50,224 nucleotides of DNA from assembly GCA_900317625.1 (NCBI GenBank), contig ONHK01000016.1, positions 1 through 50,224 on the forward strand, read 5' to 3'. The notes beneath the pieces are model-generated. The model was given only the letters and a program-made list of their open reading frames with translations. It did no database searches and was not told where the DNA came from. Each line of letters opens with the position of its first letter. Position 1 is the stretch's first letter. Of this stretch, positions 15,403 to 23,847 are shown piece after piece. The DNA comes from an uncultured Treponema sp. (GTDB lineage: Bacteria > Spirochaetota > Spirochaetia > Treponematales > Treponemataceae). A program made the translations under genes and the position numbers.

Positions 15403-16382
15403 TTTGGCTTAACTTTTGGCATTACTTCCCGAGGAAAATTTTCCCGCAAGATTTTTATAGTTTCCATAAATCTAAAAGGAACTGAGGCTGTAAATCTTCT
15501 GAATTTTTTATCTGGTGAAGTTTTTATAATCATCTGCCTTGAATGAAGCATCAGTTTTGCGTTTGGAAATAGTGTATCCGGCTTTCCGTAAAGGGAATCC
15601 CCTAAAATCGGGCAGCCTAAATATTTCATGTGAACTCTGATTTGGTGCGTTCTTCCAGTTTTTATACGGACTCGAATTACTGAGTATGGTCCGTAACAAG
15701 CCACACAATGATACAATGAACGGGCAAATTTTCCTTCGGTTGTTGCGGTTACAGCTTTAAATCTCTGTCTGTTTTTTTTGTCACGCACAATTTGAGTTCG
15801 TACATCACCACTTGAAGCCGGCGGTTTTCCCTTGACAATGCAGATATATTCTTTTTGAACATGACGATCCTTGAACTGGGATGAAAGCCATTCCTCAATG
15901 TTTCTATTTTTTGCGGTAATTATAAGTCCGGAAGTGTCTTTATCAAGTCGATGGACAATTCCAGGGCGGCGCATTTTTAAAATCTGATTTTCACCGGCAT
16001 CTTTTGTCTGAGGAACCGCAGTTTTCCCCCAATGGTAAAGCAATGCGTTTACCAGCGTTCCGTTCCAGTTTCCAGCCGCAGGATGTGTCACCATTCCTTG
16101 AGCTTTGTTCACAACCGTAACATCTTCGTCTTCATATACAATTCTTAATGGAATATTTTCTGGTTCAATATTGTCTGGAATATTTTCTTCATAAAAAATG
16201 TCAATAACGTCGTTTGCCTTTACTTTTGATGAAAGTTTTGCATTTTTTTCGTTCAATAAAAGTTCCTGGCAGCAAGATTTCAGTTTTGAACGATTCATCT
16301 CTTCTGAAACAGATGCAACATACTGGTCAAGTCGTATACTTTCTGAATAATTTTCTGGAATTACAATATGCAGGTTTTTCAT
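15384..16382 (-). CDS. rluD: RluD-like 23S rRNA pseudouridine synthase
   Basis: A 332-residue protein with an S4 RNA-binding domain (~15-75) and an RluA-type catalytic domain. HRLDKDTSG holds the catalytic Asp147, and RIKTGRTHQIRVHM lies near residue 240. The size and S4 domain fit RluD, which modifies helix 69 of 23S rRNA, although exact target assignment needs comparison. It starts 2 bp after the small exported protein gene and overlaps the following RluA-family gene, forming part of a leftward operon. Confidence 0.88.
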   Translation of the reverse strand: MKNLHIVIPENYSESIRLDQYVASVSEEMNRSKLKSCCQELLLNEKNAKLSSKVKANDVIDIFYEENIPDNIEPENIPLRIVYEDEDVTVVNKAQGMVTHPAAGNWNGTLVNALLYHWGKTAVPQTKDAGENQILKMRRPGIVHRLDKDTSGLIITAKNRNIEEWLSSQFKDRHVQKEYICIVKGKPPASSGDVRTQIVRDKKNRQRFKAVTATTEGKFARSLYHCVACYGPYSVIRVRIKTGRTHQIRVHMKYLGCPILGDSLYGKPDTLFPNAKLMLHSRQMIIKTSPDKKFRRFTASVPFRFMETIKILRENFPREVMPKVKPKCKKSK

Positions 16383-16384
16383 TA

Positions 16385-16966
16385 TTATTCATCCATTATA
16401 ACATTAAGTTTTTTGCCAGTTTTTATATCTTTTTTGTTTTCTGTTGAAGTTGAATTCTCCAGATTTTCAGCTGATTCTTCATTTTCAGGAATTCCAATTT
16501 CAATATTTCTTGGCGGTTCTATTTTTGTTGCGTCAGGATCTTCCATTATCGGATTAATTTGAATATCTGTGTTTTTCTGTTTTTTCAGTTTTCGCTGCCG
16601 GTTGCTTCTTTTTACAGCGTGAACTATAAAATCAGTAAGCCCGATTCCTGCTGAAATTCCCAAGGAAGTAAGAAGAATTCCAATCTGTTCATCTGTTGAG
16701 AAACTGTTCTCATCTGTTGAAGAAAATGGATTTACAAAATAACTTGAATCAAAATTGTGGGAAGCATATTTCCCGAATGAATAGCCCAATGTTGCGCTAA
16801 AAGTTATAAACGGCATTGAACCAAGCGTAATGATTTCGGCACGTCTTATATCATGCAAAATTCCCGGAAATTCATCTTTTTCATAAGGTTCTGCTGTTTC
16901 GCTAAAAACCGGAAAAGATGAATTCAAAAGAGAAATTAAAATTGTAAAAAATATGATTTTTCTCAA
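16385..16966 (-). CDS. Exported or membrane protein of unknown function
   Basis: This 193-residue protein has an N-terminal signal segment (residues 3-22, ending PVFSETA) and two further hydrophobic stretches (~55-72 and ~98-118), the latter ending in GLTDFIVHAVKRSNRQRKLKKQ. The C-terminal ~60 residues are acidic and polar. I recognise no family. Its stop overlaps... its start overlaps the yggS stop by 4 bp, so it is translated with it. It may be a membrane protein specific to treponemes. Confidence 0.65.
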   Translation of the reverse strand: MRKIIFFTILISLLNSSFPVFSETAEPYEKDEFPGILHDIRRAEIITLGSMPFITFSATLGYSFGKYASHNFDSSYFVNPFSSTDENSFSTDEQIGILLTSLGISAGIGLTDFIVHAVKRSNRQRKLKKQKNTDIQINPIMEDPDATKIEPPRNIEIGIPENEESAENLENSTSTENKKDIKTGKKLNVIMDE

Positions 16967-17673
16967 GTCCTTTGTCCAAAAATTGCAGTTCCAACACGAA
17001 CTTCTGTAGAACCTTCCTGAATTGCTATTTCAAAATCGTGGGTCATGCCCATGCTGAGTTCTGAAAGATTAAAATTCTTGAATTTTTCCTGCATTCTTTC
17101 CGCAATTTCGCGCATAAGAGAAAAAGATTTTCTTATAAGCTCTGTATCTTCTGTAAAAGGCGCCATCGTCATAAAACCTTTTGGAATCACATGAGGCGCA
17201 TTTCCTTGTGCAATGAATTCAAGAGTTTCTTCCAGGCTTTCACTTGTTTTGTAACCAGATTTTGATTCTTCTCCAGTGTGAAATTCAAGAAGAATCTCAA
17301 TATTTTTACCGATTTTCGCGCATTGTTTTTCAATTTCCTTTACAAGTTCAAGCCTATCGACTGATTCAATCATTGTGGCAATTTCAACTGCTTTTTTTAC
17401 CTTATTTGTCTGTAACTGCCCGATTATATGCAGATTGACATTTGGAAATTTCTGAAAAATTTCAGGAAATTTTGAAAATGCTTCCTGAACCCGGTTTTCA
17501 CCAAAATCAAATTGTCCTGCGTTTATTGCGTCATAAACTGCTTCAACAGGATGAAATTTGCTTACTGCAAGAAGTTTTACGCTTCCTTCTTTTCTGCCGG
17601 CATTTTTTTCAGCTTCTTTTATCTGTTTTTTTATTTTATCGATGTTGCTCTTAATCAATTCATTCATAGACAT
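16963..17673 (-). CDS. yggS: YggS-family PLP-binding protein
   Basis: A 236-residue protein with the alanine-racemase-like fold of the YggS/PLPBP family. LLAVSKFHPVEAV carries the PLP lysine (~residue 38), followed by FGENRVQEA, HIIGQLQTNKVKKAV, GFMTMAP and LSMGMTHDFEIAIQEGSTEVRVG (quoted in parts), all family signatures. It is thought to keep PLP and amino-acid pools in balance in the cytoplasm. It overlaps the end of rsmA by one base and the next gene by four. Confidence 0.95.
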   Translation of the reverse strand: MSMNELIKSNIDKIKKQIKEAEKNAGRKEGSVKLLAVSKFHPVEAVYDAINAGQFDFGENRVQEAFSKFPEIFQKFPNVNLHIIGQLQTNKVKKAVEIATMIESVDRLELVKEIEKQCAKIGKNIEILLEFHTGEESKSGYKTSESLEETLEFIAQGNAPHVIPKGFMTMAPFTEDTELIRKSFSLMREIAERMQEKFKNFNLSELSMGMTHDFEIAIQEGSTEVRVGTAIFGQRT

Positions 17674-18545
17674 TAAATTATATCAGTATTCAGAATATCA
17701 GACAATAACAGGATATTTTCAATTGAAAGAGTTTCTGCCCGTTTTGAAGGCTCTATATTCGCTTTTTCAAGTGCAGAAAGAGCTTTTTCGTTATTTGAAA
17801 GAAAAATAGAAAGATTGTTACGGACATTTTTTCGTCTTGAAGAAAAAAGCGCGCGCTGAAGTTTCATAAAATGCGCTGGATTTTTGCAACGTGGAAAATC
17901 ATTTTTTTTGTTCATGCAAAATGCCCGGGAATCAACATTCGGTCTTGGCCAGAAATTTCCACCGGCAAGATCCATCAGTGGGTTCAAATCATATGCCCAC
18001 TGGCACAAAATCGAGAATGATGAATAATCCTGTGAACCAGGTTTTGCGCATGCACGCAGAGCAACTTCTTTTTGGACAGTAAAAACAGCTTTCTCAAAGC
18101 GTATGTTGTTCTCAATTGTATCTGCAATCAAAGTTGCAGCAATATTATATGGAAGATTTCCGAAAAAACGTTCCGGCAAGCCTTTTTCTTCAAGCGTTTT
18201 TTTCCATGTTTTTAGAACATCTCCTTCCACAACACAAAGATTTCCATTTTCAATATATTCTGAAAAAAATTGTCTTATGAAATTTGCAAAGCCACGGTCG
18301 ATTTCAAACACTGTAAGTTTTGCGCCGCGTTTCAGAATCTCTTCTGTCATTGCACCAAGCCCCGGCCCCACTTCCCAGACTTTTGTTCCTTCTGAAATTT
18401 CCAGAGCATCCACAAGTTTTTCCCGGGCATTCTGATTCAAAAGAAAATTTTGCCCGAATTTTTTCTGCATAGCCATGGAATTATTTTCTAGAAAAGTTTT
18501 TAGGGCTGCTGGTGAATTGTAATCAGGATGATTAAGTTTTGGCAT
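17673..18545 (-). CDS. rsmA: 16S rRNA dimethyladenosine transferase RsmA/KsgA
   Basis: I take the start at the ATG at 18,545 (MPKLNHPDY; AGGAA 6 nt upstream and 1 bp after the comEC stop), giving 290 residues; a frame open to 18,602 lies inside comEC. Motifs are the SAM-binding EVGPGLGAMTEEIL and the catalytic NLPYNIAA, with the RNA-binding C-terminal domain ending in the SRRKNVRNNL region. It dimethylates two adjacent adenines near the 3' end of 16S rRNA. It is in a tight operon with comEC and yggS. Confidence 0.95.
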   Translation of the reverse strand: MPKLNHPDYNSPAALKTFLENNSMAMQKKFGQNFLLNQNAREKLVDALEISEGTKVWEVGPGLGAMTEEILKRGAKLTVFEIDRGFANFIRQFFSEYIENGNLCVVEGDVLKTWKKTLEEKGLPERFFGNLPYNIAATLIADTIENNIRFEKAVFTVQKEVALRACAKPGSQDYSSFSILCQWAYDLNPLMDLAGGNFWPRPNVDSRAFCMNKKNDFPRCKNPAHFMKLQRALFSSRRKNVRNNLSIFLSNNEKALSALEKANIEPSKRAETLSIENILLLSDILNTDII

Positions 18546-18546
18546 T

Positions 18547-19827
18547 TCATGTTCCTGTTGAATATAATGGAAATTTTGCAAATATCGTAACAACAAATGC
18601 AATTAGATTATAAAGTATTTTCAAAAAAAATGCAGCGGCCGGAACTAAAAATGGAAAAATCAGGCAAATTATTATCAAAAAAAGTCCAGAATAAATAAAA
18701 ATTGTTATGAGCGGTGAAATTACCACTGTTGAAATTATTCCAATCGGAGCAAATGAATTCATCAGTTTTAAAGATATTGGTGCCGTAAAAAACTGTGCGC
18801 CCATGCTTGCACTGATTGAACCAGCAAGTTTTTCTGGAGTTTTTATTATAAAAAGAAATTTCAAAAATTCTGACATAAGCAAGATCCCTGCCAATGCTGA
18901 ATAACTCAAAACAAATGCGGCTTCAAACAAATCTTCTGGTTTTAAAGAAACATGAACTAGAAATGAGGCGGAAAGAACTTGAATCATGGAAAAATTTTTC
19001 AGTTTTAACATAATTGCCACAAAAGAAATTATTGTGCATAAAAATCCCCTGAATAAAGATGGTGAAAATCCTGCGAAAAACACAAATAAAACCACGGACA
19101 CCAATTGAAAAATCATTGCTTTTTTTTCTGAAATAATTTTTTTTGCTGATTTTCCGGCAATTCCAGAAAATAAATTCAAATGCATTCCAGAAAGTGCCAG
19201 AACATGAGAAAGTCCCGCATTCTTAAAGTTTTCTCCAAGAGCGCCATCTGTGTATTCCCTGATTCCAGAAAGCAATGCCAAAAGTAATCCGCCTGCTGCT
19301 CCCCAGGCATACATAAGCCGTCGAAATTGAATCCTAAAAATTGCCCTGATTCTTAAAAATTTTTGAAAAAAATTGGTTTTCTTTGTTATTATATTTTCAA
19401 CATTTTCCGCAAGAAACAGATTTTCATCAAGAATTTTTCCGTTTGCGCGCAAAAAACTCCCTTGCTCACAAAGAACATATTTATTATCTTTTACCGCAGT
19501 GAAAAGTTTTCCCGGAAAATGCGCTTCAATCTGTGCGGCTGGAACAAGAATCTGAATAATTCCTTCTGCACTTGCTTTTATATCTTTTTTGTCTTTTGCT
19601 TCAGAAAGTCTGATTTTCAGGCGATAATATTTTCCTGTTGAACTTTTTACAGGATTAGAAACAACACATCCCGAAATTTCTGTAAGATTTGAAAAATCCA
19701 AAAGAGAGAAATAAGCATTTCTGTTCTTTACAGGAATTACTTTTGAATAAAAAATAGCCGCAATAAAAATGCTTGCTAAAACCAGCGGATGAAATAATTT
19801 TAAATTAATTTTTGAGTTTTTTACCAT
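18547..19827 (-). CDS. comEC: ComEC/Rec2-family DNA-uptake channel protein
   Basis: This 426-residue multi-spanning membrane protein has a DUF4131-like N-terminus (OB-fold, ~30-130) and the Competence domain from about 185, with ALSGMHLNLFSGI (~210), the family hallmark. It lacks the C-terminal metallo-beta-lactamase domain found in longer ComEC proteins, so it may be a short form. ComEC moves single-stranded DNA across the inner membrane during transformation. Whether this spirochaete is naturally competent is unknown. It overlaps the HEAT-protein gene by 7 bp. Confidence 0.9.
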   Translation of the reverse strand: MVKNSKINLKLFHPLVLASIFIAAIFYSKVIPVKNRNAYFSLLDFSNLTEISGCVVSNPVKSSTGKYYRLKIRLSEAKDKKDIKASAEGIIQILVPAAQIEAHFPGKLFTAVKDNKYVLCEQGSFLRANGKILDENLFLAENVENIITKKTNFFQKFLRIRAIFRIQFRRLMYAWGAAGGLLLALLSGIREYTDGALGENFKNAGLSHVLALSGMHLNLFSGIAGKSAKKIISEKKAMIFQLVSVVLFVFFAGFSPSLFRGFLCTIISFVAIMLKLKNFSMIQVLSASFLVHVSLKPEDLFEAAFVLSYSALAGILLMSEFLKFLFIIKTPEKLAGSISASMGAQFFTAPISLKLMNSFAPIGIISTVVISPLITIFIYSGLFLIIICLIFPFLVPAAAFFLKILYNLIAFVVTIFAKFPLYSTGT

Positions 19828-20993
19828 TTCAGTTTTGCCAGAGCGTCCCGGGCTGCGGCAATAACTGTGTCGGAATAATTATAATATGTAACTGCAAGCA
19901 ATGAATCAAAAGCGTTTTTATCACCGATAGCCCCAAGAGTTTTTATTAATGAGAGAACTACAGGCTCTGAAACTTTTGATTTTTCATCTTCCATGCTTTT
20001 GTTAAGTTTAGAAAGATATGAAGAAAGTTTAGAAACGCTTTCAATTGGTGAAGTTTCTGCAATTCCTTCTATAACCAGACAGAAAAAACTTTCATTCATC
20101 TGCGAATTTTCAAATTCTTTAACCGCAACATCAAAAAATCTGATTGTTGTCGCAGACGCTCTAGTCCATTTAAAATCCCGCAAAACACAAAAAGAATCTA
20201 CTTGTAATGAAATAATCTCATCATTTGCAGAACCAGAATTCTCATATATATATATAGCCCGTGCAAGTACGCTTTCGGAAATTTTTGCACAAAAAATCTG
20301 ATTATTTTTCTGATTTCTCATAACAAAATCAAAAATTTTTCTGCATTCAGCTGTATTTCCGCTTCCAATTATTTCAATGATTTCTTTTTCTGCCTTTACA
20401 CAAAGAAGTCCAAGTGCTTTTTCATTTTCTTCCTGATATTTTTTCCATTCATTTTTCTGCGCATTATCAAAAAGAATTTTAAAAGAATTTGAATCTCCTA
20501 TATTTCCAATTGTCAGAATTGAAGCAGTTAAAATCGCGCGGTTTTCTGTTTCAGGATTACATTCTGACAAATATTTATTTAATGATTCCTTGAATTTTTC
20601 TGTAGAAATATCAAGTTTTGCAATTTTGTTCAAAACGGCAATTTTTACGGTTTCATCTTCAAAAAGGTTATAAAGAGATAAAAATTCATCTGAAAGTCTT
20701 GTTTTTTCTTCATCAGAAAGTTCATCTGCAAAAGTCTGTGGCACAGCAAGAATTCCAGAAACCGCAAGTGCCGCAAGTTCCCTGTCTTCTCCAAGGATTT
20801 CTTTGTTTTCTATTGCAAAATCAATTGCACGTTTTGAAAGTTCCTCAACCTCATCTTTTGTTGCGGCCTTTACAGCGGAAGTTTTTTCAGAAAGATTTCC
20901 TTTTACAAAATTTTTTATATTTTCAGTGCTTTCAGAAAACATAATTTTTGCGCAAAAAACAGATAAAATCAAAAACAAGATATTTTTTTTCAT
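19821..20993 (-). CDS. Exported HEAT-repeat protein
   Basis: A 390-residue protein with a signal peptide (residues 1-20, CAKIMFSES) and alpha-helical HEAT/ARM-like repeats through the mature part (for example ALLAVTYYNYSDTVIAAARDALAKL at the C-terminus, quoted in part: SDTVIAAARDALAKL). Such repeats form curved scaffolds for protein binding, here in the periplasm. GAGGAA lies 5 nt before the ATG inside the PilZ gene's end. The specific partner is unknown. Confidence 0.8.
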   Translation of the reverse strand: MKKNILFLILSVFCAKIMFSESTENIKNFVKGNLSEKTSAVKAATKDEVEELSKRAIDFAIENKEILGEDRELAALAVSGILAVPQTFADELSDEEKTRLSDEFLSLYNLFEDETVKIAVLNKIAKLDISTEKFKESLNKYLSECNPETENRAILTASILTIGNIGDSNSFKILFDNAQKNEWKKYQEENEKALGLLCVKAEKEIIEIIGSGNTAECRKIFDFVMRNQKNNQIFCAKISESVLARAIYIYENSGSANDEIISLQVDSFCVLRDFKWTRASATTIRFFDVAVKEFENSQMNESFFCLVIEGIAETSPIESVSKLSSYLSKLNKSMEDEKSKVSEPVVLSLIKTLGAIGDKNAFDSLLAVTYYNYSDTVIAAARDALAKLKW

Positions 20994-20995
20994 CG

Positions 20996-22237
20996 TTATT
21001 CCTCGTCTAAATCCAGTTCGTCATTTTCAGTATTTTTTGTAAGTTCAGTTTCTTTTGCATTTGAATCTGAATCAACAAGATTTTTTGCATTTTTTAGAAC
21101 ATCATCAGTGTCTGCAATTTTTTCAGAAATCGCTTCTGCTTTTTCTGCTGTATTTTCCAACAATCCGGAAGAATTTTGGGCGGTTTCAGATTCAGTTTTT
21201 TCATCTGTGTCAGTAAGTTTCAGCGCGTCATAAATTTCTTTTTCACTGTCAGACATAATATTGTAAACATAGCTTAAAATCTGGTTTTTCATTGCCGGCT
21301 CAATATGGATACATTCAAAATGAAGCCTTGACTGGTTAAGCTCCTCATTGTACTCAACAGTCCGGACAATTCCAAACATTACAACAAGACGGTTATTAAC
21401 CTGAAACTGAAGCCTTATCTGGATATTCGGAAGTCCTTTTCCACCAATTCTGATTAAAGCGCCGTTTTCAGAAATATCTTCAAGCAGACATTTATATCCA
21501 GGTTTTGTTTCGATTATATTGTAGTCAATGACTTTTTCTTTTAAAATATAAAGTTCCGCTGAAATATGACATTTTGAACGGATTGCATTTCTTTTTTGAG
21601 TTCTTATAAGGTTCGTTGTATGCTTTAGAAAAAGAGATGGTTTTCCAAGAAAAAGACCTTCATGCGTAACAGTCGTGTCAAAAACATAACGAGCGTCGCC
21701 GGTTCTCCAAAGATAAACATTTACGGTTTGCCCTACCCAGTTTTTTCCGTCAACTGTAATCTGATTTTTTTGTGTTGGAAGCTTGATTGTAAGTTCTCGG
21801 CCGTTATTTACAATTTCAGAAGAAAAAACACCTTTTCCAGGAAGAATAATTCTTAGTTTCTGATGATTAGAAAGCGACTGTGTTGATTCCAGACCGCGTT
21901 TTTTGTCCTCATTTTTTTCAATTTTGTTTCGGAATTCATAAAGTTTTGTAAGCAATTTCTGGAATTTTGCAGAATTCAGCGCTCCGGCAGCTTCTGCTTG
22001 GGTTTTTATATGCGAAATACATTTTGCAAGCGACGGCATTGAATAAAAAAGAGAAATCGGTTCTTCAAGATTGCATATTTGAGAAACATTCCATAAAGTA
22101 TTTAACTCTGAAAAATGGAAACTTTCATCAAGTCCACGCAGAAAAAAATTGATTTTTTCCCTAAAGAGTAAATACAATTTTACAAGTCCGGCAATTATCA
22201 CCGCAGAAATGATAAGTGCTATAAAAATGTATGACAT
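20996..22237 (-). CDS. Membrane-anchored PilZ-domain protein
   Basis: A 413-residue protein from the ATG at 22,237 (GAGGAA 9 nt upstream), with one N-terminal membrane segment (MSYIFIALIISAVIIAGLV, residues 1-19) and a central PilZ-like domain. RTQKRNAIR (Arg-x3-Arg) and DISENGALIRIGG match the c-di-GMP-binding motifs, so it is a candidate c-di-GMP receptor. The C-terminus is a long acidic tail. It starts a leftward operon and is divergent from the CPBP gene, sharing a short A/T-rich promoter region. Confidence 0.85.
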   Translation of the reverse strand: MSYIFIALIISAVIIAGLVKLYLLFREKINFFLRGLDESFHFSELNTLWNVSQICNLEEPISLFYSMPSLAKCISHIKTQAEAAGALNSAKFQKLLTKLYEFRNKIEKNEDKKRGLESTQSLSNHQKLRIILPGKGVFSSEIVNNGRELTIKLPTQKNQITVDGKNWVGQTVNVYLWRTGDARYVFDTTVTHEGLFLGKPSLFLKHTTNLIRTQKRNAIRSKCHISAELYILKEKVIDYNIIETKPGYKCLLEDISENGALIRIGGKGLPNIQIRLQFQVNNRLVVMFGIVRTVEYNEELNQSRLHFECIHIEPAMKNQILSYVYNIMSDSEKEIYDALKLTDTDEKTESETAQNSSGLLENTAEKAEAISEKIADTDDVLKNAKNLVDSDSNAKETELTKNTENDELDLDEE

Positions 22238-22277
22238 ATAGATAAATTCCTCAATATTATATAATATCATATTAAAT

Positions 22278-22967
22278 ATGAAAATACATTATTTTTTTAA
22301 GGAAATTGCCGTTTTTTCGGCAGTTTTTTTATTTCTTCTGATGCCGTCACTTTTTCAGGCTTCGCCGGCAGAAGGAACTTTTTTTACGTGGAATTTTCCG
22401 GCTGTTCAGCTTGTTTTTATGGCATTTTCTTTTCTTTTCGTATTTTTTGAGACAAATATTTATTCGCTGAAAGATTTTATTTTTCAGCCGCTTTTTAAAG
22501 GCAAATTAAAACGTGAGCTGATTTTTTTTGCCGGCGGATTTGTATTTCTTTTTGCGTTTTCAATTTTTTTTCAGTTTTCCGCAAGTTTTTTTTCCTCATC
22601 TTTACCAAAAATTGATTTTATTTGCCCTGAAAATTTAAGAAAATGGATTTTCTGCATTTTGTCTTTTTTTTCAGGTGCGATTCTTGAAGAAAATATTTTC
22701 AGAATTTATCTTCCAGCTTTTTTTAGGAAAATTTTTCCGCAGAAATATTCTTCCGGCTTTTTTCAGCTTATTCCAGAGTTTTTCCCATGCATTTTGTTTG
22801 CGCTTTGCCACCGCTATCTTGGATTTTTTGCAGTTTTAAACGCTTTTACCGCGCACATGATTCTTCGGGTTGTATTTTTCAAAAATTCCAGTCCGCTTTT
22901 AAATTATTCAATTCATTTTTTCTATAATATTTTGAACATTTTTCTTATGCTGAAAACTGAATTTTGA
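22278..22967 (+). CDS. CPBP-family membrane metalloprotease-like protein
   Basis: A 229-residue multi-spanning protein with the CPBP/Abi signatures: EENIFR (Glu-Glu-x3-Arg, ~residue 138), FALCHR (Phe-x3-His) and NYSIHFFYN (His-x3-Asn). The family includes CAAX-type and bacteriocin-processing proteases; the substrate here is unknown. A TATAAT lies at 22,260-22,265, 12 bp before the ATG. It is divergent from the PilZ gene and convergent with the DUF4340 gene, so it is probably a single-gene unit. Confidence 0.85.
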   Translation: MKIHYFFKEIAVFSAVFLFLLMPSLFQASPAEGTFFTWNFPAVQLVFMAFSFLFVFFETNIYSLKDFIFQPLFKGKLKRELIFFAGGFVFLFAFSIFFQFSASFFSSSLPKIDFICPENLRKWIFCILSFFSGAILEENIFRIYLPAFFRKIFPQKYSSGFFQLIPEFFPCILFALCHRYLGFFAVLNAFTAHMILRVVFFKNSSPLLNYSIHFFYNILNIFLMLKTEF

Positions 22968-22986
22968 TTGAAATTTTATTACTTTG

Positions 22987-23847
22987 TTATTCTGAAAAAA
23001 TTTCGTTCAGCCGATTGTGTGTCCATTCACTTATTTCTGCGGCGTATTTTGAACCGGAAGTTTCGTAGACAAGAACAAAACTTTCCGTGGCAGGAATAAT
23101 TTTCACCGAAAAAACATTGTTTTCAAATTCAACTTCCAGAAAATCTGAATTTTCAGGCGCTTCAACTATTGGACAAAGTTTCCCATGCCGCAATGACAAA
23201 AGGGTTTCTGATTTTTTTGAAAAATTTTTTGAGGACGGAATTAAGGTTTTTCTTTTTCCGTTATGTGCAAGGCTGATTTTTTGAATTTCATCTGCCGGAT
23301 TTTTTTCAGATTTTGAATTCCATACGATTTCTGGGCAAATCCAAAAGTCCGCGCTGGTTGTAAGGAATGGCTCAAAATCAGATTCGGTCTTGAAAATTTC
23401 ATTTTTGCCGGGAATTTTCACAAATCTTTTTGTTTCTGTAATGTCGGTTTTTCCAAAAATAATTTCTGTTGTTTCTCCAGTTTTTAATGTGTAGGAAATT
23501 TTAAAATCGCAGTTTTTTTCGTTTAATTTTTCACCGGAACTTTCAGATTTTGTGATTTTTCGGACTTTTTTTAAAACTGAAATGAAATTTTTCACACTTT
23601 TCTGGTCTGCCGGAAAAATATATGTTTTTTCAGAATTTCCGCCGGTAAAAAATCCGTTTTTATTTTCAAGAATCAAAGTTGAGCCAAAAGATTCAAGAGT
23701 TATTTTTTCAATTTCGTTTTCATTTTTTGGATTTAAAAATGCGGTTTCATAGGTTTCTATGGAATTTTGCCTTTTTTCGATAAAAAAACTTAGCGGAAAA
23801 AGTATAACAAGAAAAATTGTTAAAAAAATCAAAATTTTATCTTTCAT
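22987..23847 (-). CDS. DUF4340-type membrane-anchored protein
   Basis: A 286-residue protein with one N-terminal membrane anchor (residues 5-20) and a soluble beta-rich domain containing repeated GKTDITETKRFVKIPG-like DUF4340 signatures. DUF4340 proteins usually follow the Gld-type ABC exporter genes, as here: it overlaps the fused permease gene by 11 bp. It is probably an extracytoplasmic partner of that exporter. The biochemical role is unknown. Confidence 0.85.
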   Translation of the reverse strand: MKDKILIFLTIFLVILFPLSFFIEKRQNSIETYETAFLNPKNENEIEKITLESFGSTLILENKNGFFTGGNSEKTYIFPADQKSVKNFISVLKKVRKITKSESSGEKLNEKNCDFKISYTLKTGETTEIIFGKTDITETKRFVKIPGKNEIFKTESDFEPFLTTSADFWICPEIVWNSKSEKNPADEIQKISLAHNGKRKTLIPSSKNFSKKSETLLSLRHGKLCPIVEAPENSDFLEVEFENNVFSVKIIPATESFVLVYETSGSKYAAEISEWTHNRLNEIFSE